The notes: generated from the sequence alone by a model not told the origin. A DNA stretch of 64,000 nucleotides from Trichuris trichiura (GCA_037903355.1 JBAJFE010000040.1:87297-151296); one strand, 5' to 3'. Positions 21,950 through 35,063 are shown, numbered from the stretch's first letter. Translations and numbers: made by a program.

Positions 21950-24078
21950 ATGAACAGCAAGGAGAAAATGGAAAGTGACCATGAAAAATGCCAGCAAAAT
22001 AGCGCGATAAGCGGTAGCCTTCAGGGCAAACGAACCATATCGAATTTTACTTGTTTGGTAAGTACTGACTACTTTACGCGTCCCTTTAATGTTCCAAGCT
22101 TGACAAACGTAAAATATTAATATTTTTCACGTCCGCATCGTCGATGCAAAAGTTTTTTAAGTTATATTAAATGAAGTTGTGGCTTCCTTGTAAAGGTGTG
22201 CGCAATGCCGTATTGTGGCAAAACAATAACGATTCAGTTGACCAACTGTTCGGCAGGCGATCTTCGGCGCTCTCACGGAAAATTGCCGAGCTTTTTAGGC
22301 TAGCAAAAGGAAGTCCATTTGTGCAAATAATTCTCTTAGCATATTGAAATTCAAAAGCGGATTTTGCTCGGTGCAATAGGTCGTCTGTTTTGCAAAAATT
22401 GGCCGACCGACGTTTCACGCATTGTTGCAGCGAGAAAGAAGCCGTTCTCAGGAATTTATCAATGAACCAAGAAAGGCAAAACAAAAACGCGGACGGTCGG
22501 CAGATTCCGGCATGGAAAGAGACTATTTGCCCATTCTTCTCACGGTATGTTCCTGTTTGCGCTCATTCACTTTTTTGGCAATACTGTGACGTTGTTAATG
22601 GGACGGCGCAACTGAACTGTTGGACAGTATGAAAAAGTTATCTCGCGTAGCTTTACTTTGAACTTGTCTATCAAACTTTTAGCAAAGCAAGCAGCAGTTG
22701 AACGTACTCAAAAATGCTATAATTTTAATTGACTTATTCAATGTGTTAATAGTTTCACGAACTGCTGTTGGTCTACAAAAAGCTTCTTACGGCAGGAAAA
22801 AGTTTAATGCTGCGTTTCCTACAATCCATAGCCCAAAAAAACAATCAATGAATTCTCTTTCATTGCTTCGTACTAATGAAAAAAGCTATTTTAAGAATAT
22901 TGTTTCTCCAAAACATTTCCACATTTTTCAATAAGTTTAAACTGGGGACTCTTTTGCTCCAGTTCATTGCTAAAGACTTATTGTACATTGGAGATAATAC
23001 CCTACGGATTCAAGGATTAGACGGTCTCGTTGTTGGAACTTTTTGATGCACCTTTTATACGGATTACAAAACATCTTACTGAACATGAATAGGATTATTT
23101 GGGACGCTACGGCATTATGCAAATTCTGCTTCTCAAGCAAAAGCAATTTCTATGAATAAGGTAAAGTTTATTGCTTATTGAACACCGTAATATTTGCTTG
23201 TTTACTGGCATGGCACTGCCCCTAACGATAAGGGATCAGTGGAGTGGACGAATGAATGGCTCATTCATTAATTATCCATTAAAGATTCATTCATTCATAC
23301 GAATGAATGAATTTGTAATGGATTCACAAACGTTCGTTCATTCATGCGAATACGGACGAATGATTGAATGAACGAACCTCATTGAATTCATTACAGAATC
23401 AATTCCACTCATTCGTTCATTCATTCATACGAATGAATGAATGAGTGGTTTATTCATTCGCGTAAGAATAAAAGCTTTTTAATTTTACTTTGCACCGACG
23501 AAGCATCAGCAAAAATTGTAACTGACATACCGGAACTCAGTTTCTGTTACAAATGAGTTTCAATCGCCAAACCGACATTTTCCTGTCGATTTTTAGAAAA
23601 CTGACGACGAGGAATCGGAAAAGGATAAAAAAGAAAATGAAAATTCTTCACGATCACCTGAAAATGAAAGTATCGGCTGTTCAACAACCGACTCGGTAAG
23701 AATTTGCTGTATAAATCAAGCAGCCATATTACAGTGCGAATATGTTGGCTGAAATTTTCTAATGCCATTAATTGTTTGAAGGCGGGGCGCGCTTATAACT
23801 TCATACGCGTTAAATCCTATTTAATACTACGGGAATCCGCGTACTGTTCATTAATCTTTCTAAATTCGAAAAAATTTCAAAATTTAGAGCTTCCTTATTC
23901 TTACTAAGTTATTGTACTCAAATATCGCTTTGGTTGGATGAAAGTTATTATGTGATTTCAGAGTTACGACGATGACGACTGGAAAGATGACTGCTCTTCC
24001 ACGACTGATGATGAGAGTGAGCGTCGCTTGTGCTTATTTTCTCCCGCGTTGCGTCGTTTCTTGAAATTAGGTTTTTGA
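21950..24078 (+). CDS. Unrecognised acidic protein, 4-exon model
   Basis: Proposed exons: 21950-22057 (ATG start, GTAAGT donor), 22431-22544 (TTGTTGCAG acceptor, GTATGT donor), 23597-23695 (TTTTTAG acceptor, GTAAGA donor) and 23962-24078 (GATTTCAG acceptor, TGA stop). All exon lengths are multiples of three and all junctions are phase 0, giving 144 residues. The middle is basic (RKAKQKRGRSADSG) and the C-terminal half is strongly acidic and Ser-rich (KTDDEESEKDKKENENSS, SYDDDDWKDD). No signal peptide or membrane segment. I recognise no family; charge distribution suggests a nuclear or nucleic-acid-associated protein, which is inference only. Extra exons in the 1-kb second intron are possible. 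Confidence 0.45.
23236..23460. repeat. Palindromic (ATTC)n/(GAAT)n microsatellite
   Basis: Runs of TTCA/ATTC flip to GAAT/TGAA around short CATACGAATG centres at least twice. The clearest case is 23405-23448, a near-perfect palindrome from CCACTCATTCG to GAATGAGTGG. Inverted tetranucleotide runs of this kind can form cruciforms. The repeat lies in the second intron of the 21950-24078 gene model. Confidence 0.8.
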
Positions 24079-25181
24079 AACGCGCACATGCATTGCTCGC
24101 TTCGCCGGTTTACGCGCAGAAACTATAAAATGGCTGCCATTATGTAAATTCAATTATAAAGAGGAGAGTAAACAATTACCAAACATAGGAGAACGCATTT
24201 GCACTGTGCCTAAGAGTATATTCGTGGACAGTTCCACTGAACTTTTTAAAACCGCCTTACTCAACACACAGGATAACGATGCTTAAACAAAATACGAGGC
24301 GGCAGCACAAAGACTCATTTGAAGTTGCAAATAACAATCCTTCATTTTTGAACGAAAAAATTTTTCGGCATTTTACATGTGATTCTTACAGTTTCACCTT
24401 TCTTTAAAAGATTAGTAGACAACCGTTTGTTTGAGCAAAAAACTATGCAAAGCATTTAAAATCATTAACATAAATTCACTTACCACCCTATAGGCGACGT
24501 TTCCAAAGTGACAAATCGCTCTGCTTTCGCGAGGTAGTAATCACTTGGTTATAAAGCTGAGCTCTCTGAAAGGAAACAGATTTTTTTAAAATTATGCAAA
24601 TTATGTTTTGTTGCGTATCAGTCACTGCAAACAATAACCATCGGTGGGACAGCACAACTTGTCACGGGCATAAGAACCTCAAAGGAACAGCAGGTTTTAT
24701 TGAATAGGTTATTTGCGTATAAATAACGCTAAGCCAAGCACTGGCCAACGTCGAATCGAGACCTCGATTTGTACGAGACTAAAGTGCTTTCATTAGCTTG
24801 CACGTCTTCCGCGAATGCAAAGTCCAAAGAAGGCGGGAAAAACGGCTCAACGTCAATTGGGGCGGAAAAGAAAACACGTCAAAGCTGCGGGTGATAAGTG
24901 AATAAACTTGAAAAGAAATGGAGGCATTGAGAGACGATCGAGTTTTCTCCTATTGACAGCAATAGGAAGCGCGTTCACGTCGCGCGGCAAAAAGCGGACG
25001 CTGACGCAATTTCAAACAAAAGTTGCCAACTGCGCAAAAAGGAATGAGTACGCGGCAAGTTGCTTACGTCAGGTCGCAAAGCAATACGTAGTAATGGGTT
25101 TTAAAAAATAAAAATAGGAAGATTAAGGCAAGTCGACCGAAAAGCAGCAATTGCAAAGCACCTCGAGCAACGAATGCCTGC

Positions 25182-28100
25182 TTAGAATTTGTAAGCTCGG
25201 CATGTCGAGTACGCTCCCATCATGTTAACGCGAGCTTGGTGCCTTTTGATCAGCATGACGAAGACTGCCAACGATAGAAGTATAACGACAAAAACAAATC
25301 CGGATACAACGGCAGCCAATGCTCCTGACGTCAGACATACGCGTCTGTTGGATTCGGGCAATTGTTCTTGAGCTTCTCTGATTGGCATGCGTATGTCGGG
25401 CTTTTCATCATCTGAAACGAAAAAAATAAAATTGCACCACTATACAGCGCGCTATTATGAATAATAGAGACCATTAAGAGAGGATCCGGTGTCACCCACA
25501 TCGAGTACAAGAATTTCTTGGCTCACATCCGCCTCCAAGTCGGAAGGCATTTCAAAATACGGCGCGTCAGTGAACCATGGTTCCGAATAGACGTTTCTTC
25601 TACTGCGTGTATCGGTAACTAAAACCAACCATCCATTGTTCGTTAGCTCCAAAAAAGGGAATTGTTACCTTCGGAAGCACTCGAGTTGGATGCTGGTTGG
25701 CCTGATCCTTCGCTATCCATTCCGGAACCATCGGCTTGTTCAGGTCCGCCCGGTTCGCTATTCGACGAATTAACTGGCATTACGGAATCTTGTGAAAGTT
25801 GTTCGGCGGGTGATTCCTTTTGCTCGGCTGCAGCTTCCTTTGTTTCACCGTCTTCGCTTACGGAAGCGTTTGCGGAAGCGGTCAATTCTCCTTCGGCCGC
25901 TAAGGCTGAACTTTCGGTTACGTTTTCTCCTTCCGCGCCCTCAGCAATCGGTTCCGGTTTTACGTGAACCAATTCCAACTGACGTGTCTGATTTTCGCAT
26001 ACGGGTGGCTTAACAAGAACAACAACAACCATTAATGGACATTCGCGCAATGAAAACGCCTACGAGTTTTTAGATCTAAAAAAATTTAATCTTTCTCCCA
26101 TGTTGTGACGACGACTTATTTTAAGAAAAGTTCGCAAGCTAAACTTGCCTGGATTAAAACCGCTTGAAATGAAACCTGCTCATGGGATATCGCTGCCCGG
26201 ACAGGCTTTCAAGCCAATAAAAGCAACGGAATTTATAGACGCATTTTTTCAACTGTCAAACAATAATAAGACAACGTACAAAAAGGTGCAATGCGGAAGT
26301 CAGTTCTCAACCTGCTCATCGTTTATCAACAAAATTTTCACACGCTCCAAACCAAGCAGCCATTAGAATGCTGATGACGCTGAGAAAGTCGGTAAAAGAA
26401 AAAACTTTCTTGGACGTAGTAAAATGCAAATTGACCGAACAGTTCATAAAGTGACTTCAGTTCACCTACGGTTAAACAATAGCTTATCACGCGTGCGCAG
26501 ATTAACATACCAAAGATGGTCATCTCGTCCTCAACTCAGTCTTTAAAAAAACAACAAAATATTTTTGAACAGCAAAATGCCCATTGAACCAGGCAGTAAT
26601 TGGTCGGCGCATTCGGGAAGTCAAAAACAACTTTTTAAAAAGTTTGTTGTTCAAATATGCAAATTCAGACGGGACTGCCGGAGCAAAGCTTAGTCATTGT
26701 AGTTCGCTTCGTAAAGAGCTCTTTCGAATGGGCAACTTATCTTGGGACGCCTAAGAAAGTCAAGTATTCCAAAGATAATATCCCACTTTACTCGGCCGCA
26801 TATTTTATCGCTGCTATATTTCAAACATTGATGATAAGGTGGAATGAAGAATTTAGGCAAAACTCCTAAAAACCCAATCGCCCATTCACAAGAAAGCCTT
26901 AATTGGCTATGTGGATGTAACATATTTCTTTGCGTGAGAAATACTCAGCTATGGTTATGAATGACTGAAGAGCATCTGGAGCATAGCGAGATTTAAGTTT
27001 TCGTCAAGAATTATGCAAATAATTGTAAGCATGAAAATATACGACTTACCCAGAATGTATACCGTATTAACAATAGCTCAATTGCTTACCGTTATTCCTT
27101 CGCAACCGTTGTTAGCTTTGACGCATAGCTTTATTTGGCAATGAAACTGTACGGCCAAGACATCGGCAAATTTGAATACAAGCGTTTCCTGCTCAGCGCT
27201 GCTCAAACTGTCGTTGTACTTGGGCGTATCCATAATGAAGTCGTCCAAGGCGCATCTGGCAACGGAGAAAGGAGAAATAGTCACACCAGACGTCGCTACG
27301 ACGGCAGTATTGAAAAGCGTTGAAAAATAATTACCCTTTTTCGTCGATTATTTCAATTTGATTTCCCTTGCCGTCCCGCACGCTGCAACTATGCACCAGC
27401 ATGCCGTAACTATCGCCCGCGTCGCATTCCCAGACGTGCCATACTCGATCGCCTATACGCGCGTATCGAACCGCCTCTCCGTCCGGACGTTCCATACGCA
27501 AATTGTATTTGCATTGGGGCAATGACGTCTCCTGATCAATCGGACTTGGAGATATAGTGCTGAACATATGAATAATCAATATATACTGAACTCAAGCTGA
27601 TTTGTACTGCTAACCTGACTTCCAAATTTGAAGTTATCGTATGATCTGCCTCCAGATAGAAACAGCGAACTTTGTACGCTCTGTCCAATTTGGTTATGAA
27701 GAAAGGATGCAATTGAACAACAAAGGTTGACGTAACCGCCACACCTTTTGGTTTAAGCTGATAATAATATTAATAACTACATATCGGCGCGCGATGGACA
27801 GATTTTAAAGCGGTGTGGCGCACCTGTCGTTCACGGACGATACCGCAGTCGTGTAGAAGGAAGCGGGCCTCGTTTGTCTGCTGAAAGCTACAGTTCGCCT
27901 CATCGTGATGACCTCGTACGAATATTTTGCTGGCCAAGCCTGAGGTGGTGTTCAATTTTACAATGATCGCTTCCGGGTTGCACTCGACTTCCGGTACGGC
28001 TGTAAGAAGCCACTTTTGGTCAAATGAATCAAAAGTTGACTGCCCATGCTAATTTTCGTCCCCTCAACCTAGCCTCAATCGTCTAGCGTAGTTTGCATAC

Positions 28101-28649
28101 ACATTCTCCTCAGTGCTGGGTGAAAATACGAGGCTGAAAGCCAATCAGTGGCTTCTACCAAAAAAACAACATTAAGCAGTGTAGCGCCGGATGACTTTTT
28201 CCCTAAGAGCCAAACGACATTTTTTTAAATTAATATTAACTCTTTAGCGAAACGGTAGAAATGATGCAGAGCTGATCGACTTTGTTTTTTATATTTCACA
28301 ATTCTTACGGTCATTGCGAGTTCTAGCTATTCTCGTTGGCTCACTACGGAGAACTCGAAGGCGTTGGAGCCTTCCGCTGGCAAACATTTCAAAAGTTGCG
28401 ACGCTGCCTTACAAGGAGCACGCAATGGTGCGGGAGTAAGAAAAGGAAATTTTCTAACGTAACAAAAAGACTACCTGCAAAATCGTTTTGAAACTTCACT
28501 GTTCGACCGTTGGCCACCAGCAATGCCTACAGAGAAAAAAAATTAAAGCAGGGTAGTCATTTGCATTTAAATAAAATAATTTGCATATATTATTAGCTAC
28601 TTACCGAAATAAGGAGGCGACCAGCTGCGCTAATCCAGTGATAATTCAT
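25182..28649 (-). CDS. ZP-domain (cuticlin-like) transmembrane protein
   Basis: Nine exons in consistent phase: 28605-28649, 28475-28526, 27824-27999, 27615-27757, 27335-27559, 27090-27255, 25669-26008, 25472-25618, 25182-25411; 507 residues. Residues 1 to ~25 form a signal peptide (MNYHWISAAGRLLISALLV). A ZP domain follows from about residue 35 to 275, starting at PEVECNPEAI, with VRYARIGDRVWHVWECD, YGMLVHSC, a VFKFADVLAVQFHCQIKLC block and a C-terminal cysteine set, as in nematode cuticlins. Then come a ~110-residue acidic, Ser/Asn-rich linker with N-glycosylation sequons, a furin-type RSRR site (387-390), a membrane helix (~462-486) and a short basic tail. The expected product is cleaved at RSRR and polymerises in apical matrix or cuticle. 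The exact cuticlin subgroup is not determined. Confidence 0.9.
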
Positions 28650-28861
28650 GGAGCGACGCTACGGCGATGCTAAGAAAGCAAAAAAAGAGAAAATAAGAAA
28701 GGAAAAAGTGAACGCGCAATTCGAGCGGTGCACAGTCGGCTGCCCTTTTCCAAAGGAATGCTGAAAGGGACAACCGTTCGCACGCCACTTGGTGAACCTA
28801 GTTGCAAACGATGCCTTTAGATGGAAGGTCACCCTGAGCTGGTCGAGTAATTGGTCGTAAC

Positions 28862-28882
28862 GAGAAAGAGAGAGAGAGAGAG
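28862..28882. repeat. (GA)n microsatellite
   Basis: A short GA run just upstream of the ZP-domain gene start (28649 on minus). It could lie in that gene's promoter, as GA tracts often do, but nothing else supports a regulatory role. Confidence 0.7.
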
Positions 28883-29860
28883 GTGCGTCACTAGTACGTG
28901 TGAGAAACGACAACGCTGACTTTGTCCGACCGTAAACGGCGACTGGTCATCCTCTTTCTTGACCGCTCTTTCCCATAAAGAGAGCGACCTGATTTGACCA
29001 TTTCCTTTTACGGTGTCGGTCGACAGCGTAGTAGTACAATGACCAACAGAGGACAACGAGAATAAATCACCTAATGGTGGTCCAAAGCGCCTTTCCCTGC
29101 GCGATCAGAACAAATATGCTCTTTTTCCGTCAGCTGACGACGTTTACCATAAGCGGCAACGACATACAGGAAGAAGTGCAGGCGAATAAATTGGTTGATT
29201 CCAAAAAGATCCCAACAATCTTAAACGAGGAAACGCCTTGCATGACGGTTCAACGAAGGAATGAGCCGAACCGTTGGAAAGCATTTATTTATGCAAAACT
29301 TTGGGCGGTGAAACGTAGTTATCGTCCTGCTTGCCTAATTAGGCATGCACGTTTACCGGCCCACGTTGGCCATTCGACCGGCTTCAATTCGATTGGACCC
29401 TCCGTGGTTGCCTAAGCGCGAGAGATGCCGAACTGAAGCCGCCTGCGGGTCTTTGAGAAGGAAAGGAAATTTCTGGTCACCGACAATGTCGGCTAATGGC
29501 TGAGCGCCGACGGCCGGAACGCTTTTGCTTTTCACTGACTTACGGTGGCCATAAACCGAAGCCCCCTTCATAAGTCCATGGTCGATTGGGCGCTTGACAT
29601 TCGTAAAGAAAAACCCAACAAGGAAAATGTCCCTTTAACTCACGTCGCGAACAAAAAGGCCGTCGTTGCAACTAACCCACTTCGCCCATGCTCGTTCGGC
29701 CAAACTTGCCGTTCCGCATACGCAAAGCGTATGGAAATGTACCCGAGTTAACGAGATGCAAAAATAACTTAATCTACTCTCAAACGAATCAACAAAGCAA
29801 CAATGGAAAACGTAAAGTGGCCGCTGCGAACTGTATGCCAACAAAGTTGCTATGAAATAG

Positions 29861-30097
29861 GAGAGAGAGATTGAGCCACGACTCGCCTTGACCGAACCCG
29901 CCGCTTATCAGATGGTGTATAGCACTTTCGCTATCTTAAAAGAAGGCATTTTGCTTGATCGCCACTTTCATGCATCCTTGAACCAGCAACAACGATGGCA
30001 GGTCGAATGGCAGAAGATTAACCGTCTCCTTGTTCTATTGGAGAGTCAAAAGGTGATGCAGGGTCGTCAGCCATCAACGCCAACTACATTTACTTGA
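29861..30097 (+). CDS. Possible C-terminal exon, unrecognised
   Basis: After an AG at 29859-29860 a frame of 78 codons runs to a TGA at 30095-30097. It is rich in Gln, Leu and aromatic residues and looks protein-like (AILKEGILLDRHFHASLNQQ, QVEWQKINRLLVLLESQKVM), probably helical. Nearby plus-strand frames 29074-29415 and 29545-29751 also have biased composition and might supply upstream exons, but I could not join them in phase. No family recognised. It lies head-to-head with the ZP gene. Confidence 0.3.
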   Translation, partial: EREIEPRLALTEPAAYQMVYSTFAILKEGILLDRHFHASLNQQQRWQVEWQKINRLLVLLESQKVMQGRQPSTPTTFT

Positions 30098-32191
30098 GTA
30101 CCGCGCGTATTCAGGGTCAAATGATTGCTTAAGCAACATTTCCAAAATCCTTCCCTTTTGAATAGTCGAATGGCCACGAGCCTTGGCGAAAAGTATTCAA
30201 GGCGGCCTTCGACTAGCAAAAAGTCCATTGTGCACCGGCGCAGCGAGGGTCGAACTCCCGCGACCATTGTTGGTCATCCTTATTTGTCTCGTACATCTCT
30301 CTTCGCCGTGGTCATTGTTTCGCTGCGCACCCTCGACGGATCGACGGTTCCGTTTCGCCAGTCGGCCAGGGACAATGAGACCAAAAACGCCCCGGGTAAA
30401 AAGGAGCGGAAGTTGGTTTTACTTTTCTTGAGGCGCCAAATGACCCTGACAATACTGCCCTGTAGCCCTACGCTTTGTCTGCCCTCACCGGAAATCGACA
30501 TTCCTTCAATGGTAGGCAAAACGGGGATGCTTCGCCTTTGGACATCGTTACGGCGATCCCGCCAATAACCAAGGAGGGACGTGAGCCTAAGGGCCGCCCG
30601 CTGCGTTAGCAATTTTGAAAATTCGCGTTCCACTTAAAGGGTACCCCCGTTTCCCCGAAGGAAACGATCCTCAAATTATAAGTGAAAATTTTGGCCCATC
30701 GCCGCCGGCGGTCAACTGCTTCAATGGGCCAATATCAGCGAACCGAAAGATACCAATGGGCGGTTTTTTTCGTTCCGATGGGCGGGAAAGCGGAGCAAGC
30801 GCGCTTGTTGCGTGGCGCCGCAGAGCAAACTGGTTTACCTTTCCTTTTTGCTTTGCCAACTTTCAATTTCTTGATTCCCTAATACCTCCGCGGTTGGTTC
30901 GTCGTCGTCATCGCATGAGTTCAACTTTCCAGTCCGCCTGAAAAAACAAGCGCAGTATGGAAATTATGAGTCAAACGTTAGTGTGCCATTCGAGCTATTT
31001 TCAATTTCTTCAATGGCCGTCTCCAAACGTCCCACGCGCGTCGAAACTCTTCTGCGCGAAAACATTGCAACGTCCATTCTTTGTCCACATTCCGCCAACT
31101 CTAATCGACACTTTTCAGTGTACAGTTGCAATAAGGATCGGGTTGTCGGAAAAAAACTCTCAAACTGCTTTCCGACCCAAAATAAAAGTGCAAACTGCTT
31201 TTCAAGAAACCATTGTACTAAATCTATTTTACCGTTGCTGTTTGCGTGCAAAATCAAACATTAGAGAACGCGCGCATGCCAACGTTAAGGAGAACAATGG
31301 AAGCTTATGGAAAATAACTGGTCACTTTGGCTAAGCGTGCGCACCCATCATTGAAAAGCAAACAAATCGTGTTGATATTTTTCAGGCAGCACGTACTTTA
31401 ATACTTTGAAGGATTTTCACTCCAATAAAGTGGAATGGAAGAAGCGGTCATTCTTCTAGGAAATTTTTGACGTCACCAGCCTACAGGTGCAACTCTTCGG
31501 AATCGTATAGGGATACTGACTATACAGGTTCGGCTTTACGAAATGTAACAGATCAACGTAGGCATACAGTCGCAAAACCGCTAAGCTAACCATCGCCTAA
31601 GAGTGCAACGAATTTGTGAATGAATAAAAGCGCCTTATAAGGTCAAATATAGGGCGCTATCCATTGATGCAGCCAACTTTTCGCAGCCTAATTGAATTGA
31701 ATGAATGAAAGTTAAGCGCCAACAAGAAGCTTCGCTAAATTCGCGGATCGCGCGCGCTTCGCTTTCCTAAAATGGAATAATTGGAACGTGAACGACACCG
31801 CAAACTTGACTGAAGGCGAGCGCGGCTGACAATTTTAAAAGGAAATTCAAAATGGCCATCGACCAAAGAATTTACGGACGAGCGCTTTTTCATCGACGGC
31901 GAAAAATTAATCATCAGCCGCTGGTCGGCAAAAAAATATCAAACGTTTTTCTTTCAAGCTCACCCATCACTATCCGCTATAAGAATTAAAAGTTGGCTAT
32001 ACGCTAGCTGCTGCCATATGGGGATAATACTACATTTTTTTTAGCAGGCTTATATGCAAACACGAAGGACATCAATCGATTCGAAACATGAAAGTATGCA
32101 AAAAATATTCGCTACCTCGCTTAGCCCAATAATAAATGCTAAGCGCGGGAGGAGATATGAAAAAATAAACAACAGAACAGCGAAAAGATTT

Positions 32192-34468
32192 TTAAAAAAA
32201 ATCAAAGCGCCAATTGGAAATGGGCGGTGCTATTTTAGCTTTTCCTTTTTTGGCGAAAAGAAGGATTCCAAAGGCGGTTGACTTTTGCGCTTCTCGCCGG
32301 AAAGCCTGAATGACGTTGAACGTAAAGCAAATGCTCGAAATTATTGCCTTAACATGCGTTGTATACTTGCTGTCGTCGAGTGGTTGGATATTTTCCGCGT
32401 CGTCGTAAGCGGAATGGTTGACACGCGTAGACACTGCATGATAGCGCAACGAAGCGTAAGGACGCAAGTATTTCACCACCTGAAAGGGCAAACGAGTCGA
32501 CTTTATCGGTCACGTTACTATATTTGGAAGACAACCTCGTCGGATTGAAATTGTCCGCAATCCAACCAGTTCAATACGGCCTCATCCGTGTCAAGAATAG
32601 CCGGCATTCTATCATGAATGAATTCAATTCCCGGCGACGAGTCCACGGTGATAATAACGGACGTGTACGCCGGAGACTTCTTGATAATAAAATAAATTTG
32701 AATAAATTCCAATCATTTTTACGATTTACGTCTTTTTTAGGAAAGTAGAGACCGGCAAGCGGCATCAGCTTGGAATCGCATTCAACGCTGCACGCACTTT
32801 TCGAGTCTTCATCATCGTCCGGCATGTATATGAAGTAAGGTTGCTTGCCTGATGTACTCTTGCGCCATTCATAAAATCTGCATGTAGTTGACTTGTATAT
32901 TTACAATGGAAACGTTATTATTAATCCAGAGACCCCTGAGTCAAAATGGCGCATCTACGACCGCGCCTCATTGATTCCTTGAAAAGAGGTTTGCTTAAAA
33001 CCGACTCGGCTCTGGCATTAATAATTTGGCGATTATGCTGCGAGCCACCCCACGAAAGCTCAAGACCCCATTCCATTTGGACCAAAAGAACGCTCATGTA
33101 ACTGCCTGATTTGGTCATTCTGTCTCTACCGTAAACGTCGCTAGAAACCAGCGCGGTCCTGAAAGTAAAACAGAAAAAGTGAGTATACAACAGCATTCAT
33201 TCATTCATTCATGCGCGCCTCTTCGTCATTCATACTTGAACAGACAATGCGTATTAAAATGCGGTATTACAACGCGCAGATTTTTGAATAACTATTACGT
33301 TCACCGATTTACCGTTAACCTGAAGGATGTTAAAAATATGTATATCAACAAACCGTCACCCTTGTGTGGCAAACTATCGTTTTTATAATGAAGCACCGGA
33401 GAGAATTATGTTTTTATGGGCACTATAAAAACCCAAACTTTAAAAACGACTGGCAAAGAGGTACACACTTTTAAAAGATAAGTCGAAGACGCAAAAATAG
33501 AGAAAAGAAGAGTCGACTTTCGTAACAACATAACTGGCAACACTGAAGTGTTAAAAACGGTGAGGACTTGAGGAAATTCAGAGCTCAAAAACAACGTATG
33601 AAATTTGACGGGCGAACAAACATGAACTGTTGAAGCGTCCGATCAAATCAGAAACCGGAAATGATTTTTTAAAAATTTTGAAAATAAAATACCGTAAGCG
33701 TTCGCAATGCTGCGAACGACAACCAATGAACCTGTCATTAACGAATACACAACCGCAACATGCGTCAGTCAAGCTGCTTAATTCAAGCTTCCGCGTGAAT
33801 GGGTGCATTTTACTATTCTTCCTTACAAATGGTTGGCGCGAATGTAAAAAGGAAACATGAACATATAAGCATATGGCTGGTTTCAAATTTTTATTCAAAA
33901 CTCAAGCATATCGGAATTAATTATTAAAGCTAACAAATCTGCGCAGTGTAGAATATATTTCTACAATAATCTTGCAGCAGCAGGAATAATACTTGTTATT
34001 CTTTCAAAGATTTGAAACTTTTCTTTTCTTGTCATTTGGGATAATCAGGTTCCTACTGTATAGCCAGTAAAGTTGAAACTTCGATGTAAAATTCGTAAGC
34101 AGTTTGCCACTACAAAAAGAAGTTATGCCTACGTAAAGGAATAAAATTGCACAACGAAAATAGTAAAGAGGAAAGTCGCGACTGTTGCCGCAAAGTCGTT
34201 TAAAATAGTACAACCTACGTTGGATCGAAATGATTTTTGAAAAGAGAAAAAATATTTACACTTGGTTTCCCGGACTGCAGTTGTAGGATGGATGATGGGA
34301 AGCCTCCATGGCGTCGGCGAACCATGAAGCTTGATAGGTTTGCTCACCGCGGCGAAAGCAAGCCGCTCGGCATAGGCCATCCGCGTCGAGCCAGCTAAAA
34401 ATATTTTAACGTTGTTTCACCAAATCTTGCGCTTGAAAAGCAACCAACCAAGCAAATCTTCCGCACAT
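32192..34468 (-). CDS. HMCES: HMCES / SRAP-domain abasic-site protein
   Basis: Seven exons: 34449-34468, 34260-34394, 32934-33158, 32730-32877, 32536-32679, 32354-32479, 32192-32305; phase is continuous, 303 residues. The SRAP domain fills most of it. It starts MCGRFAC, so the catalytic Cys2 is present after Met removal. INARAES supplies the active-site Asn, GFYEWRK the Glu, and YHAVS the His. HHPSYNCSP, EWGLELSW, KQPYFIYM and IHDRMPAIL are family blocks. The family crosslinks covalently to abasic sites in single-stranded DNA at replication forks. The length is near the human 354 residues minus its longer tail. The last exon (ending NWRFDFF) is supported by phase and a 48-base intron but not by similarity. 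The first intron donor, a GTTGGT, is chosen because it restores MCGRxAC. Confidence 0.93.
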
Positions 34469-34992
34469 TTGCGCGCACACCGATCTGCAACACGTCTGCA
34501 AAAAGCTGCGCAAGTTTTTTGCGGAACAGAATTAAAGAAGATTAAATATTGCAAAGTGAACACGCTGTTCGGCCCAAAGCTCAAATCTTGGAGTAGTATT
34601 TTCGAAAAGTGAAATTCTCTGAAAACAAATTACAGTAAATAAGAAACTCAGGTTTTAATTTGACAGTGCTCAACAATTATCTGGAAAACCAATACCGAAA
34701 TGCGTTCACGCAACTGGAACAGCATTTAGCAAGTCAAGCGAAGTACGGGGAATCGTTATAGGCTGTCAGGGTTTTTGTCAGTTCATCATTGCTGCCTTGA
34801 ATTGTCTCTCTGTTGTTGCCTCCAAAAAAGGCACAAGTCAACCAGTGAACTGCAGTTTTTAAAATGCACGAATATTTGCGTAAACAAAAGTTACTGCCGG
34901 AAGACAGCAAGTCCAAATGGATAAAATATACTGCAGCGAGTAGATTCACTGAAGTATTGCACTTAATTTTAAATTGGGAAACCGCACATCCA

Positions 34993-35063
34993 GCGTCAGT
35001 GGTTCAGTGGTAGAATACTCGCCTCCCACGCGAGTGATCCGGGTTCGATTCCCGGCTGACGCA
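34993..35063 (+). tRNA. tRNA-Gly (anticodon CCC)
   Basis: A full cloverleaf is visible. The acceptor stem GCGTCAG (34993-34999) pairs with CTGACGC (35056-35062). The D-arm contains GGTTCAGTGGTAGAAT, the anticodon stem CTCGC/GCGAG encloses loop CTCCCAC (anticodon CCC), and the T-arm has GGTTCGATTCC. The discriminator is A. A-box and B-box promoter sequences are intact. No intron. It stands alone between HMCES and the 35.8-kb orphan. Confidence 0.96.

Noticed and set aside
30125..30633. Overlapping 117-147-codon frames on both strands as genes
   Set aside because: No domain, no splice-phased partners, and mutual shadowing in a GC-richer patch.
34946..34990. ATGTGCGGT on minus (MCG...) as the HMCES start
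   Set aside because: It meets a stop after six codons. The MCGRFAC start at 34468 splices in phase to the rest of the gene.
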